This document shows, piece after piece, positions 7,147 to 15,773 of a stretch of 20,547 nucleotides of DNA. The translations under genes and the position numbers were made by a program. Source of the stretch: CAZPUS01 sp964589825 (lineage in GTDB: Bacteria > Fibrobacterota > Chitinivibrionia > Chitinivibrionales > WJKA01); assembly GCA_964589825.1 (NCBI GenBank), contig CAZPUS010000046.1, forward strand, positions 1 through 20,547, given 5' to 3'. Position 1 is the stretch's first letter, and every line of letters begins with the position of its first letter. The notes beneath the pieces were generated by a model. It was given only the letters and a program-made list of their open reading frames with translations, had not been told where the DNA came from and did not search any database.

Positions 7147-8274
7147 TTATCCGTACATCTCGTCAAAGCGTTTGTGTGCATATACAACCGCTTCCCGCAT
7201 CATATCCTCCGCCTTACCGGTTTCACGGGCACCGAGGTGTTTCATGAGTTGCGTTTCATCCAGCTGCCTGGCGGCATCTTCACACGCTTCCCAGTTGAGA
7301 ATGCTTCTGACAAGCCGGTCCACCGCCTGTTCCTCATTATCATACGGCCGGGGCTGGATATCATGGCCTTTCCAGCGAGTGTAGCCGTTTTTCTGCATAA
7401 GCCCTGCAATCGCGATATTCATACCATTTATTCTGCAGGGATTATCGATATCGAATTTTCCCGGACCGCCCAGGGTAATTCCGTCATTATATCCCTGGCT
7501 GTTGAGATGTACATGCACCATCGCATTGTCGTCCAGCTCTTCTACAGAATCGTATACATGATCGAGCCCAATCATTTCAGAATGTCCGAACTCCTTGTTA
7601 ACCCCTTTGTTCTCACGTGGTATACCATACTCTTCTTCGAGTTTTCTCCAAAAAAGAATCGCACTCGCCACCGTAGGGATTAGCATGGCGGGATGCCCTT
7701 CGTTCGGTTTAGGTTCGATACCCACATGATAATGGCCGCCTTTTTGTGCTTCATACCTACACAGTTCAGCCACGGATTCCTTCAAGTTTTCATACATTTT
7801 TTGAATTCCTACAGTGGCGATATCATACCCCCATGATCCGTTCCATAGTACCAGGGTCGGAGGGACATCGGGATGATACAGACCCTGAAACTCATCATAG
7901 GCGACGTCTACGGATCGAATGCCGAATTCGTCCGCTTTTTTGCGTTCATCGGGATCGAGTGATATAATGCCTCCATAGCCATTGTCAAAGTGACCACCGG
8001 GGGTAATCATTGCAAGATAAAGCCCTGTCTCTTTCATTGCCTCTGCAATACGCGGTGCATTCTTTTCATTATACTCCCTGTCGTAATGCAATTCAAGACC
8101 GAGCGTCACGCGCTCCGGCATCCTCGGTTTCACCTTTTCCTCGATAAGACGGACAACCGACACCGTATCGAATCCCTCGCCCCATGAAGGCCGCTGATTA
8201 CCCGGAACAAATCCGCCTTTGCCGGGATTGAACGTCCATCTGCACACACTATGATATGACGGGGTACTACTCAT
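7147..8274 (-). CDS. Xylose-isomerase-like TIM-barrel sugar isomerase
   Basis: This 375-aa cytoplasmic protein is of the xylose isomerase / sugar isomerase superfamily, which interconverts aldoses and ketoses using two divalent metals. The xylose isomerase signature is visible as GIEPKPNEG (185-193), supplying the expected metal/substrate residues Glu187 and Lys189. It is followed by NKEFGHSEM (226-234; Glu228, His231) and VHVHLNSQG (253-261). The N- and C-terminal parts diverge from classic XylA, so D-xylose may not be the substrate; another pentose or deoxyhexose such as rhamnose is possible. The frame is open to 8325, but the ATG at 8274 has AAGGAG ten bases upstream and is the better start. 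It closes the secreted-saccharide cluster on the same strand, fitting a role in processing a released sugar. Confidence 0.82.
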   Translation of the reverse strand: MSSTPSYHSVCRWTFNPGKGGFVPGNQRPSWGEGFDTVSVVRLIEEKVKPRMPERVTLGLELHYDREYNEKNAPRIAEAMKETGLYLAMITPGGHFDNGYGGIISLDPDERKKADEFGIRSVDVAYDEFQGLYHPDVPPTLVLWNGSWGYDIATVGIQKMYENLKESVAELCRYEAQKGGHYHVGIEPKPNEGHPAMLIPTVASAILFWRKLEEEYGIPRENKGVNKEFGHSEMIGLDHVYDSVEELDDNAMVHVHLNSQGYNDGITLGGPGKFDIDNPCRINGMNIAIAGLMQKNGYTRWKGHDIQPRPYDNEEQAVDRLVRSILNWEACEDAARQLDETQLMKHLGARETGKAEDMMREAVVYAHKRFDEMYG

Positions 8275-8472
8275 ACTCACTATTCTCCTTGTTTTATGAG
8301 ACGATTCTTTCTTAAAAAAATACATTCTGTCACAAAAATGTCCTTTAAATCCTGTAATTGATTATGAAAAACTTAAAGGGAACGTTACTGAGTACGAAGC
8401 AACAACATTATATGCGCATGCGCCTATTCTTACCACTATTTACTGGACGGAGCGCCTGTGTGCTTCAAGACC

Positions 8473-9005
8473 CTAGGGTGCCCATCTCAATTGAGCCGGT
8501 GGTGTACTGTCAAGTATATAATCGCGCATATCTTTATGAGTACGATAGACTTCAGCACATTCAGGATCATCCATTCGGTTAAAAAGTTCCCGGGGATCAT
8601 CTGAAATATTATACAACTCCTCACGCGCGCCGCCGTCGTCCATGGCCGCACAGTAAAAGTTGTCGTTACCGTCTATGCACATGTCGACAATCTTGTTGGC
8701 AATGCGGGTGATGGACAGCACCAATTTCCCGTCGGATGCAAGGCGTACCACCGCTGCCTCCGAGGAGACGCTCGCGCTGGTGAGCAGGGTTGGCGAAACA
8801 CGGTCGACCGTTTTATCGCCGATTATCCCCGCCAGGGCAATGGTATGTCGGAGAGAAAGGCCGAGCCGTAGAGGGCCTCGGTGTCCCCGCTGCCGCTGAA
8901 GTTGTTGGAGACGTCGATGCTGTAGGCATTGGTGGCGACGGAAAACGGCCGGGAGGTGAGAAGAACAATGGCCAAAACAGAGCAGAGACGCTTTTTGCCG
9001 TGCAT
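8473..9005 (-). pseudogene. Chimeric broken gene: secreted propeller N-terminus joined to a sulfatase C-terminus
   Basis: A good ribosome-binding site (AAGGAG, nine bases) precedes an ATG at 9005 and a signal-peptide-like start, MHGKKRLCSVLAIVLL. The frame runs to a stop near 8823. A frameshift at about 8840-8847 lets it continue in another frame (from around ALAGIIGDKTVD). That part aligns with the 569-aa protein at 11571-13280: VVRLASDGKLVLSITRI here against VVLRCKTSGEILSLSRI there. After about 8630 the protein changes to EELYNISDDPRELFNRMDDP and YRTHKDMRDYI, typical of a sulfatase C-terminus, and stops at 8473. GC counted by hand is about 62-63% in two 60-base lines of the first part and about 43% in the sulfatase part. 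The catalytic sulfatase region is absent, so no sulfatase activity is expected. Confidence 0.75.
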
Positions 9006-9269
9006 GAAACCATACTCCTTATTATTGGTGAAAGGTATGGTTATTATTCCGGCAAATATTTATTACTCATTGTATGAGAACACGTGTGGTGTGACACTTA
9101 CTCCGCCTCGGGAGACACTGGATTTCGGGCTGCGCGGGAGTGGCTGGTCTGGTGCACTTGTGACGCACTCGTTGTGTTCCATGTAATCAACGAAATTGGA
9201 TAGCATAACATTGTGAAGTATTTTGTTGCCGAAGTAATAATGTCGAAGGCCTGTATATGATCCGCATAA

Positions 9270-11558
9270 TTACGGCTCTCCAACAATATGGCGTACCACG
9301 GGGGCTTCACCAGTCCGGTTCAGGAGCATAAACAGAACTCCACGACCGACATCGGGGAAAGAAATCTGCCGCATTTCGGCCGACGGCCGAATCCGTTGCA
9401 AACACCGTCCCCGGGCGTCGAAGAATGCCAGTTTGTCTTTATTTCGCAACGGGCGCGCCAGATGCAGGGACGTACCGCGAACGACAAACTGCCTGCTGTG
9501 CTGCCGGGAACCGGGCATGGTGCGTATTTCAGTCGGCCCATCAACTTCGCGGTACTGTACTTTAGCCGTTGACGGGTCTACCACTATCTGCATGCCCTTT
9601 CCGCCAACCATGGCGGTCAGGGCGCCGCTGCCCCAGTTTTGCTCAACGATTTTCTCGCCATGCGTCACATGCAGCGACTGCCATGTGCTGAAATCCAGAT
9701 ACTGACCGTCAACCCATACTTTCGGGGTCACGCCAGCAGGCGATGCGGTTTTTTTCGTAGTTCCCTGACCGGGAACGCCGTGCCAGTATGTGTAGCTGCT
9801 CTTGGGCGGCATGTACTGCATTTTGATTTTTCTGCCGCTGGTTGCGGTGTATTCAACAATATCGTTTTCGGGGGTGGAAAAAGAAGTGTTGGCCGTTATT
9901 GCGGATTTGAATGCATCATAAGAGCCATGCTCTTCTTTCGTACCCACTTCGAGCACCAGCACTCCCACCGAACTCTTGCTGTAGTTCCATGTATACTTAT
10001 TATACCCATCATTTTGCGACCAGCTGCCTTTCGATGTCGAGGTGGCGCGGTGGGGCACGAACGCCACGTACACATCGCTGCCCATGTTTGCAAAGGCGAT
10101 TTTGTCCTTTGTCTCAACAGAAATGCTTTTCGGGAAGGCCACCCACATGTGGTCGGCACCCTTGATAAGCCGCATCATGCAGTTGCGGTACTGGCCGATT
10201 TCCTCATACGGAGAGCGGCCGCAGGAGAGGTTCGAATTTTCAAATCCCCCGGCATTGCCGAAAATCTGTACTGCGCCGTTGCCGCTTCCTTTTACGGCCA
10301 TTTTCCATACGCTCTGTTCCCAGAAACAGTCTACACCTTCGGGGACATTGGTCGCGACACTACTGAGGGTATAGTTTTTTTCCAGATAGATAGTCTCAAA
10401 GTCGAAGCGTCGACTCAGCTCATGATCGCCTTTCCAGTGGGCGTAATTGTCGTAATCGCTCTGGTAAAAGGGCTTTGCGCTGTGTATTTCGACCGGTGTC
10501 GCATATTTTCTCCGGGCGATATCGAGGATGACCTGGGGGGGCTGGTATGATGACCAGCAGGGAAAACCCGACATCTGCATCTGCCACTTCATCGCCTCCT
10601 GCGCATCCGACTGTGCGTATGATGGATGGTGGTTATTGTCGGCAAAGTAGAGGTAGCCGTACAGCCATGCGGTGCCGTGGAATGGTTTGTAGGAGCCGGT
10701 TTTGGCGCGCACATCCGCCCCGGTGGTGGCGCCATCGATATAGTGAAGGGCAAGGTTGAGCAGCTGCCAGTCCATGGAGGCCTTGGCGCGCGTTTTCATC
10801 TCACTGTTTTGGGCAAACTCATACAGGACCATACAGGGGTTCCAGCAATAGCCCCAGTAAATGCTCGAATTCCACTCCACGCGTCCGGTGTTGAACAGCG
10901 CACGGGTCCAGTTTTTCACATAGCTGTCGAAATAGCTTTCGTTTTTGCCCAACTCTTCCGCCCAGAGGTAGCCGCTCAGCCGGGCCATCCAGTTGAAATT
11001 CTCTGAGTTCTTCTCGGTGTTGTCGTAGATAGGATCCATCTTTCCGTCCTCGCGCATCATCTGCGAAAAGCCCTCGGAGTTCACCATATTTTTCGCGGCG
11101 GTTATCTGCGAGGAGGGAAGTTTGTCTTTGAAGGTGAAATAGTACATCGTATAGCCCGGACACGAAAAGGGCTTGTTGAACGTGCTGGTGTTGTTGTATC
11201 TGTTGGTTAGCACCTCGTTGCCGTCTTCGTCAATCCAGCGTTGCAATTCGCTCGCGTTGTCTTTAACTTTGTACATTTCGGCCAGAAGCTGGGGCCAGGC
11301 GCGCTTGCCCGCATCGGCATCACCCCAGTTGCAGTTGGCATAGTTCCAGGTCTTTGCATTGGCCAGCAGCTCGGTGCGCTGGCGAAATCCCGATGCATAG
11401 TCCGCATCGGTGGGGCCAAGCTGCGAATAGCTCGATGCGGAGCCCTGCACGTCGAAGCTGCCATCGGCCGGTCCTTCATCGAGAGTCTGCGCCAGGCTTT
11501 GTCGTGCAACGAGTACTGCCAGTGCCGCGCAACAGAGTGGTATCAGTTTGCTATTCAT
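9270..11558 (-). CDS. Secreted helical-toroid plus beta-domain protein, putative polysaccharide lyase
   Basis: This 762-aa protein has a signal peptide (residues 1 to about 24, ending SLAQ). Residues about 55-350 are helical and rich in Trp and Tyr, as in (alpha/alpha) toroid lyases and hydrolases (for example WMARLSGYLWAEELG, IYWGYCWNPCMVLYEFA, and SYKPFHGTAWLYGYLY near 289-304). A large beta-rich region follows to about residue 640. Conserved-looking His, Tyr, Trp and Asn residues suggest an enzyme, but I cannot assign a family; a polysaccharide lyase is an inference from layout and neighbours. The C-terminus (about 685-762) resembles the sorting tails of its neighbours (LAFFDARGRCLQRI) but ends in HIVGEP instead of the usual VR. 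AAAGGAG precedes the ATG, and the gene starts 12 bases after the 569-aa gene ends, so the two are co-transcribed. Confidence 0.8.
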   Translation of the reverse strand: MNSKLIPLCCAALAVLVARQSLAQTLDEGPADGSFDVQGSASSYSQLGPTDADYASGFRQRTELLANAKTWNYANCNWGDADAGKRAWPQLLAEMYKVKDNASELQRWIDEDGNEVLTNRYNNTSTFNKPFSCPGYTMYYFTFKDKLPSSQITAAKNMVNSEGFSQMMREDGKMDPIYDNTEKNSENFNWMARLSGYLWAEELGKNESYFDSYVKNWTRALFNTGRVEWNSSIYWGYCWNPCMVLYEFAQNSEMKTRAKASMDWQLLNLALHYIDGATTGADVRAKTGSYKPFHGTAWLYGYLYFADNNHHPSYAQSDAQEAMKWQMQMSGFPCWSSYQPPQVILDIARRKYATPVEIHSAKPFYQSDYDNYAHWKGDHELSRRFDFETIYLEKNYTLSSVATNVPEGVDCFWEQSVWKMAVKGSGNGAVQIFGNAGGFENSNLSCGRSPYEEIGQYRNCMMRLIKGADHMWVAFPKSISVETKDKIAFANMGSDVYVAFVPHRATSTSKGSWSQNDGYNKYTWNYSKSSVGVLVLEVGTKEEHGSYDAFKSAITANTSFSTPENDIVEYTATSGRKIKMQYMPPKSSYTYWHGVPGQGTTKKTASPAGVTPKVWVDGQYLDFSTWQSLHVTHGEKIVEQNWGSGALTAMVGGKGMQIVVDPSTAKVQYREVDGPTEIRTMPGSRQHSRQFVVRGTSLHLARPLRNKDKLAFFDARGRCLQRIRPSAEMRQISFPDVGRGVLFMLLNRTGEAPVVRHIVGEP

Positions 11559-11570
11559 GCTCTGTCTCCT

Positions 11571-13280
11571 TTATTTAATGCTGGGCAGAATGGTTGGTTC
11601 TCGGTAAGGCGAAGTGAGAAAGAATATTCCGTTGGTAAGATGAAGGGGGGCGATGGTGCGGGGTGTCTGTTGCCTAATAAGCCTTCCCGTGGCATCGTAG
11701 ACCGCAGAATATCCTTCATGCTTTGCTCTGCGCTGTATGCTGGTATAGCTGCGGGGCATGCTTTGGGTGGCCCCGTCCGACCATGCCACGATATAGCCTT
11801 CGTGCAGCCCGCCCGAAGACGGCTGTTCGGCTTTGGATACGATCGCCGAGCCCTTGAATATCGTTCCGGCAGTGGCCACGACACCATTGCGGCATCCTAG
11901 TCCCCAGAAGATGCCCTCACAGCCGCTTTTTGAAAAACTCACCCAAGCCTTGCGGCTCTTCCAGTCTGGGTTGACTATCAAGACAAACGGCTCTGCGGCG
12001 GGTGTCGATGAAGAGACTGAGCCGACCGCAATGCCGTTAATTCTCACGCTGCTGCGGTTGGGAAGAAATTCCTGACAGTAGCCGCTCATGTACACCGTGC
12101 CGTCCGGGCCCGCATCGAGGCCCTTTATCTGGCTTTGCCGTGGCCGGCCCGAGCCGTCAGCGTTTTCACGCACGATGGCGGCCTGGCCCTTGAGTATGTC
12201 ACCATTTACCGGGTCGTATTTGCAGAAATAAGCATGGTCGATACCGGGGCCCATGTTGGTAGGGTTGCTGTAGTTGTCGTAGCCGATGAATACATCGGGG
12301 CGGTCGGTGATTTTCTTCGGGCCCAGCTTCCACAGATGATCACCGCCATGGATATAGCCGGCCATGTACAGGTAGCCGTCGTTGCCGATGACCACTTCGC
12401 TGACCCGGCTGTCGGCAAAACTGTTTTGCTGATAGCAGGCCAGTGCCGTCCAGTCATAATTTTCCCATTCAAGCGATGCGCTATAGGTATATGCGCGCAT
12501 GAACGGCACGTGGATGGGGTGGTCTTTGACCGAGCCCCAATCGTGGTGCTTGGGGTTCCAGCCAGCGTGGATAACCAGCTTGTTTTTGCCGTCGACACAG
12601 ATATCTTCGCTGTACTTGTCATCGGCGGTAAACCTGCCCAGCTCATTGCCATCGATATCGTATATGTAGACCCAGCAGTAGGGGGTGGGGCGGATATTGT
12701 ACTGTTCGTCGTAATACTTGAGCGGTTGCTGCATGCTGGCCACGGTGCCGTCGCTGCCTATCGAGACACGCGATAATGCACGACGGTAGCGCATATTGAC
12801 AGATGAGCTGGCGAAGTCTCCGTAAAAAGAGCCGGTGTAGGCATCGATGGTACCTTTTTTTATGTCGGTTTTGACCCAGAGCACCTCCGATGCATCGGCG
12901 GAGAGAAGGCCGGTGCCGAAATCGCCGCATACCGCGATTTTTCCGTCGGCTCCAATCTCCAAATCATGGACACAGCCGCCAATACGGCTCAGCGACAGGA
13001 TTTCGCCCGAAGTTTTGCAGCGTAGCACCACTCCGTCGCCGCCGCCGAGCAGCTCGGTAGCAGTAATGCCGGAGGGAGTGAAGCCGGCGAGTCTGCCGCC
13101 GAGAACGATAGTCGCATCCGGAGCAACGTCGACCGCGAAAATCGCATCGTCGACACTGTTCGTGCCCAGATAGCTGGCTGTAGACACCGGGAAGTTAGCC
13201 GCTCTGCACAAAACCGCAGAAAAAAATAAAACCGTTATGGTATACAGAAACCCCCACCCCGCAGATGTTTTTGGTTGCAT
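11571..13280 (-). CDS. Secreted beta-propeller-like protein of unknown function
   Basis: This 569-aa protein has a signal peptide (about 1-28). The body shows a recurring strand-turn unit of the form DG followed by a hydrophobic strand: VAPDATIVLGG (52-62), IGADGKIAVCG (109-119), IGSDGTVASM (174-183), IGNDGYLYMAG (298-308) and AGPDGTVYMSG (390-400). This suggests a multi-bladed propeller such as those in binding proteins, lyases or esterases. I see no catalytic signature. The C-terminus (YSAVYDATGRLIRQ, then NGIFFLTSPYR) is a short version of the neighbours' sorting tail and ends LPSIK. The start is preceded by AAAGGA. A broken paralogue of its N-terminus lies downstream at 8473-9005. A role in binding or cleaving the same polysaccharide is inferred only from context. 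Confidence 0.8.
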   Translation of the reverse strand: MQPKTSAGWGFLYTITVLFFSAVLCRAANFPVSTASYLGTNSVDDAIFAVDVAPDATIVLGGRLAGFTPSGITATELLGGGDGVVLRCKTSGEILSLSRIGGCVHDLEIGADGKIAVCGDFGTGLLSADASEVLWVKTDIKKGTIDAYTGSFYGDFASSSVNMRYRRALSRVSIGSDGTVASMQQPLKYYDEQYNIRPTPYCWVYIYDIDGNELGRFTADDKYSEDICVDGKNKLVIHAGWNPKHHDWGSVKDHPIHVPFMRAYTYSASLEWENYDWTALACYQQNSFADSRVSEVVIGNDGYLYMAGYIHGGDHLWKLGPKKITDRPDVFIGYDNYSNPTNMGPGIDHAYFCKYDPVNGDILKGQAAIVRENADGSGRPRQSQIKGLDAGPDGTVYMSGYCQEFLPNRSSVRINGIAVGSVSSSTPAAEPFVLIVNPDWKSRKAWVSFSKSGCEGIFWGLGCRNGVVATAGTIFKGSAIVSKAEQPSSGGLHEGYIVAWSDGATQSMPRSYTSIQRRAKHEGYSAVYDATGRLIRQQTPRTIAPLHLTNGIFFLTSPYREPTILPSIK

Positions 13281-13379
13281 ATGTATCCTTTGGTATCCCT
13301 TACGTCCGGTAACAGACGTAAGGAGAAAATCACAAGTTACGTTATGATGATGAAGATATCTTCATCACTAATCGTTGCA

Positions 13380-15545
13380 CTATCGCACGCAGAAAGACCT
13401 GGTGAGAGTTGTCGGGCCCTGTCGAAGTCGCATAAAGAAAACACCCGGGCTCAATTTGCTTTTTTCGATAACAACGAATCCTTTTTGAGGATCAATATTT
13501 CGTAGGGCGATGGTTGCTCCCCGCGCATCGACGATACTCAGACTTACAGGGTGACAATCATGGACGCTACAATATATGCGCAATGAAGTGGCACTGGGCA
13601 CAATATCCACCGAAAGCTGAGCGCGTGCCGACAAATCAAATCGAGAGTGGCGCGTTGTAGATTGCTGCAAACTGACACCCTCGCTTGCCCCGCTCTCATC
13701 ATCGTCACAGTTTATAGCCACAACACGGTAATCGACGCTCTTGTTTTTTGGCGCGGTATAATCCATCCATTTCGAGGGGTTGAAATCCATTTGCGCCTGA
13801 CAGTCGCACGGGCCGCCCCCACCGCCGTCGGGAGGCGTGTAGGTCCAGCTGCTTTTGCCGGAGCGCGGGGGCCGATAGGCGATAGTGTACCAGCTGCCCG
13901 AGCCGATTTTGCGATCGATGCGAAAGCCGATTTCGTTTGATGACTTGTCGGTCCAGGTGATACTCACGCCGCCGTCCGCCTGGCGTGCCACCGAGACATT
14001 CTGGGGCTTGTTCGGCGAGCCGGACGGACAGGAGGTGGTCATGGCGCTGATGCTGCCGTCGCCCTCGATACCGGCCTTGGCCTCGTTTTTCACGACAGCG
14101 ATATCCTCGAAATGGTTTTCGGCCGGCTTGGCAACGCCCACGAAACCGGTGGTGGTCTTGTTGCGCAGCTGCAGCATTCCGACAATGTGGACATCATAGG
14201 GCGCAATGTAGCCCTTTCTGCGCTTTTCCGGCTCTTTCGACGATGCCGAGCCCGCGTTGTCGGTCCAGGCATGGGAAAAAACCTCCACCTGATTATGCCG
14301 CTGTACCAGAATTCCTTCACCGTCGTTGCCGCCCGAGCCGCAGCCGTGAAATTCGTTGTTGTGACACCATAGCTGGGAGCCGCCCAGATCGAATGCGCGG
14401 TTCATGAAATCCGCCGTTGGGTCATTACCGTCACACGAGCTGAACGTGGTCATGTTGAGATAATCCTTGTTGGCGATGTTATCCCGTACTACCACCCAGC
14501 TGCCCGCTACTTCATAGCTCTTGTTTCCCTTGTTGTAGACCCAATTGTCGCGTACGATGACGTCTTTGCCGTAATAGCCTGTGCCGTTTTTCACATCGCA
14601 GCGGTTCTGGTACAGCGCAAGTATGGCCTTGTTGACATCGATGTTCAGGCGGTTGGTATACGAACCGCTTTCTTTCTGAATGACGTTGTTGGCGACAAAC
14701 AGATGCTCTCCGTACAAACTGATGACGCCGCCATAGCGCCACGATTCGTCATCGGCGCTGAAATTGGAACAGTCGGCTTTGTTGATGGCATAGTTGTGGA
14801 TTTTTGCCTTTACCATACGGCATCCGAATGCGAACCGTTTGCTTCCATACGTCATATCGCCGCTGTCCCACTTGCCGTCGGTGCCGTCACCGGTCCAGGG
14901 ATCCATGATATGGGTCCCGTCGGGTTTGCGTTCTCCCCAGCCGTGTGTTGCCTTATCGGTCAGCCAGCTCGAGCCGGATGACCACTTCGATGACCAGGTG
15001 GCATCGAAGCCGAAATGTATGTAGCCGGACTCGATTTGAACCCAGGCGATACCGACTTTCTCCGCGACCGCGGGGGTACAGCCGATAAAATTCATCAGAC
15101 TCGGTCCGCTGTAAGCGGATTTGGTGAATTTAAAGACCGTTTTCATGCTGGACAGGCCGGCATTGTCGTAGCTTTTTGCCGCTTTTTTGTCCGATGAGGG
15201 TGTCTCACCGCGGATAACGACGCCCGCTTTGAGCATAAGGCCACGGCCGTTTGGGCCGTCGGGAGTCTCGAAATCGTAGGTGCCGGCGGGATAATACAGC
15301 ACACCGCCGCCCTTTGATGCCAACTCGTCGCGTTTGGCTTCGAACTCGGTGAAATTGGCGCTGCCGCTTCCCTTGTCACTCATCTCGATAACATTGTCCC
15401 ATGCGATATCATCGCTCCATACCGGATAACCTGCATCGCCGCTATAATACGATGCTATTGGATTATCGGTTGGTGCCGCCTGCACTATGGCTGCAATCAG
15501 TGCAGGCATGCACAGTTTCATGATAGTAGTGCTGATACCGTTCAT
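13380..15545 (-). CDS. Secreted parallel beta-helix (pectate-lyase-like) protein with FnIII domain
   Basis: This 721-aa protein has a signal peptide (1 to about 24). The mature N-terminus has the beta-helix entry typical of the pectate lyase superfamily: FTEFEAKRDELASKGGGVLYY and then PAGTYDF (65-92), with VVIRGET near 109-115. A long run of short strands with Asn and aromatic ladders follows (for example VIVRDNWVYNKG, WVVVRDNIANKD) to about residue 490. A fibronectin type III domain (about 511-627; VSITWTDKSSNEIGFRIDR) is interrupted by a Gly/Cys-rich insert around 573-583. The last 80 residues are a beta-rich sorting tail ending SFCVR. The frame is open to 15665, but the ATG at 15545 follows GGAAGG and begins the signal peptide. 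It probably cleaves or binds an acidic polysaccharide; the substrate is not readable. Confidence 0.85.
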   Translation of the reverse strand: MNGISTTIMKLCMPALIAAIVQAAPTDNPIASYYSGDAGYPVWSDDIAWDNVIEMSDKGSGSANFTEFEAKRDELASKGGGVLYYPAGTYDFETPDGPNGRGLMLKAGVVIRGETPSSDKKAAKSYDNAGLSSMKTVFKFTKSAYSGPSLMNFIGCTPAVAEKVGIAWVQIESGYIHFGFDATWSSKWSSGSSWLTDKATHGWGERKPDGTHIMDPWTGDGTDGKWDSGDMTYGSKRFAFGCRMVKAKIHNYAINKADCSNFSADDESWRYGGVISLYGEHLFVANNVIQKESGSYTNRLNIDVNKAILALYQNRCDVKNGTGYYGKDVIVRDNWVYNKGNKSYEVAGSWVVVRDNIANKDYLNMTTFSSCDGNDPTADFMNRAFDLGGSQLWCHNNEFHGCGSGGNDGEGILVQRHNQVEVFSHAWTDNAGSASSKEPEKRRKGYIAPYDVHIVGMLQLRNKTTTGFVGVAKPAENHFEDIAVVKNEAKAGIEGDGSISAMTTSCPSGSPNKPQNVSVARQADGGVSITWTDKSSNEIGFRIDRKIGSGSWYTIAYRPPRSGKSSWTYTPPDGGGGGPCDCQAQMDFNPSKWMDYTAPKNKSVDYRVVAINCDDDESGASEGVSLQQSTTRHSRFDLSARAQLSVDIVPSATSLRIYCSVHDCHPVSLSIVDARGATIALRNIDPQKGFVVIEKSKLSPGVFFMRLRQGPTTLTRSFCVR

Positions 15546-15773
15546 ATCCGCCTTCCTTTCTTCGCCCAAGCTATCGTATAAGGGCGAAATGTTTGATTGT
15601 ATATATCTTTTTGAACACTCCCAGTGCATGAATCCGCGGCACCGGCCCTTTCGGTGGGAAAGCACATGTTGCTCTAGATTGAAGCATACGGGAAGGTATT
15701 GTAACCATTGTTTTTCTCCGCCTTTTCAAATCTGCGTATAGCGCATACTGCGTTTCGCCTGGCGTGCCTCGCC

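Noticed and set aside
8361..8477. Plus-strand frame in the gap between the isomerase-like gene and the chimeric pseudogene
   Set aside because: Short, without start signals or recognisable similarity; likely chance.
9639..10550. 303-codon plus-strand open frame
   Set aside because: Antisense to the well-supported 762-aa gene, composition-driven, with no ribosome-binding site or recognisable domain.
12135..12776. 213-codon plus-strand open frame
   Set aside because: Antisense shadow of the 569-aa propeller gene; its Val/Ala-rich content mirrors the coding strand.
15600..15773. Short hairpins between the BNR gene and the 721-aa gene, considered as terminator or promoter structure
   Set aside because: Stems are only four or five bases and lack a T-run; nothing beyond chance.
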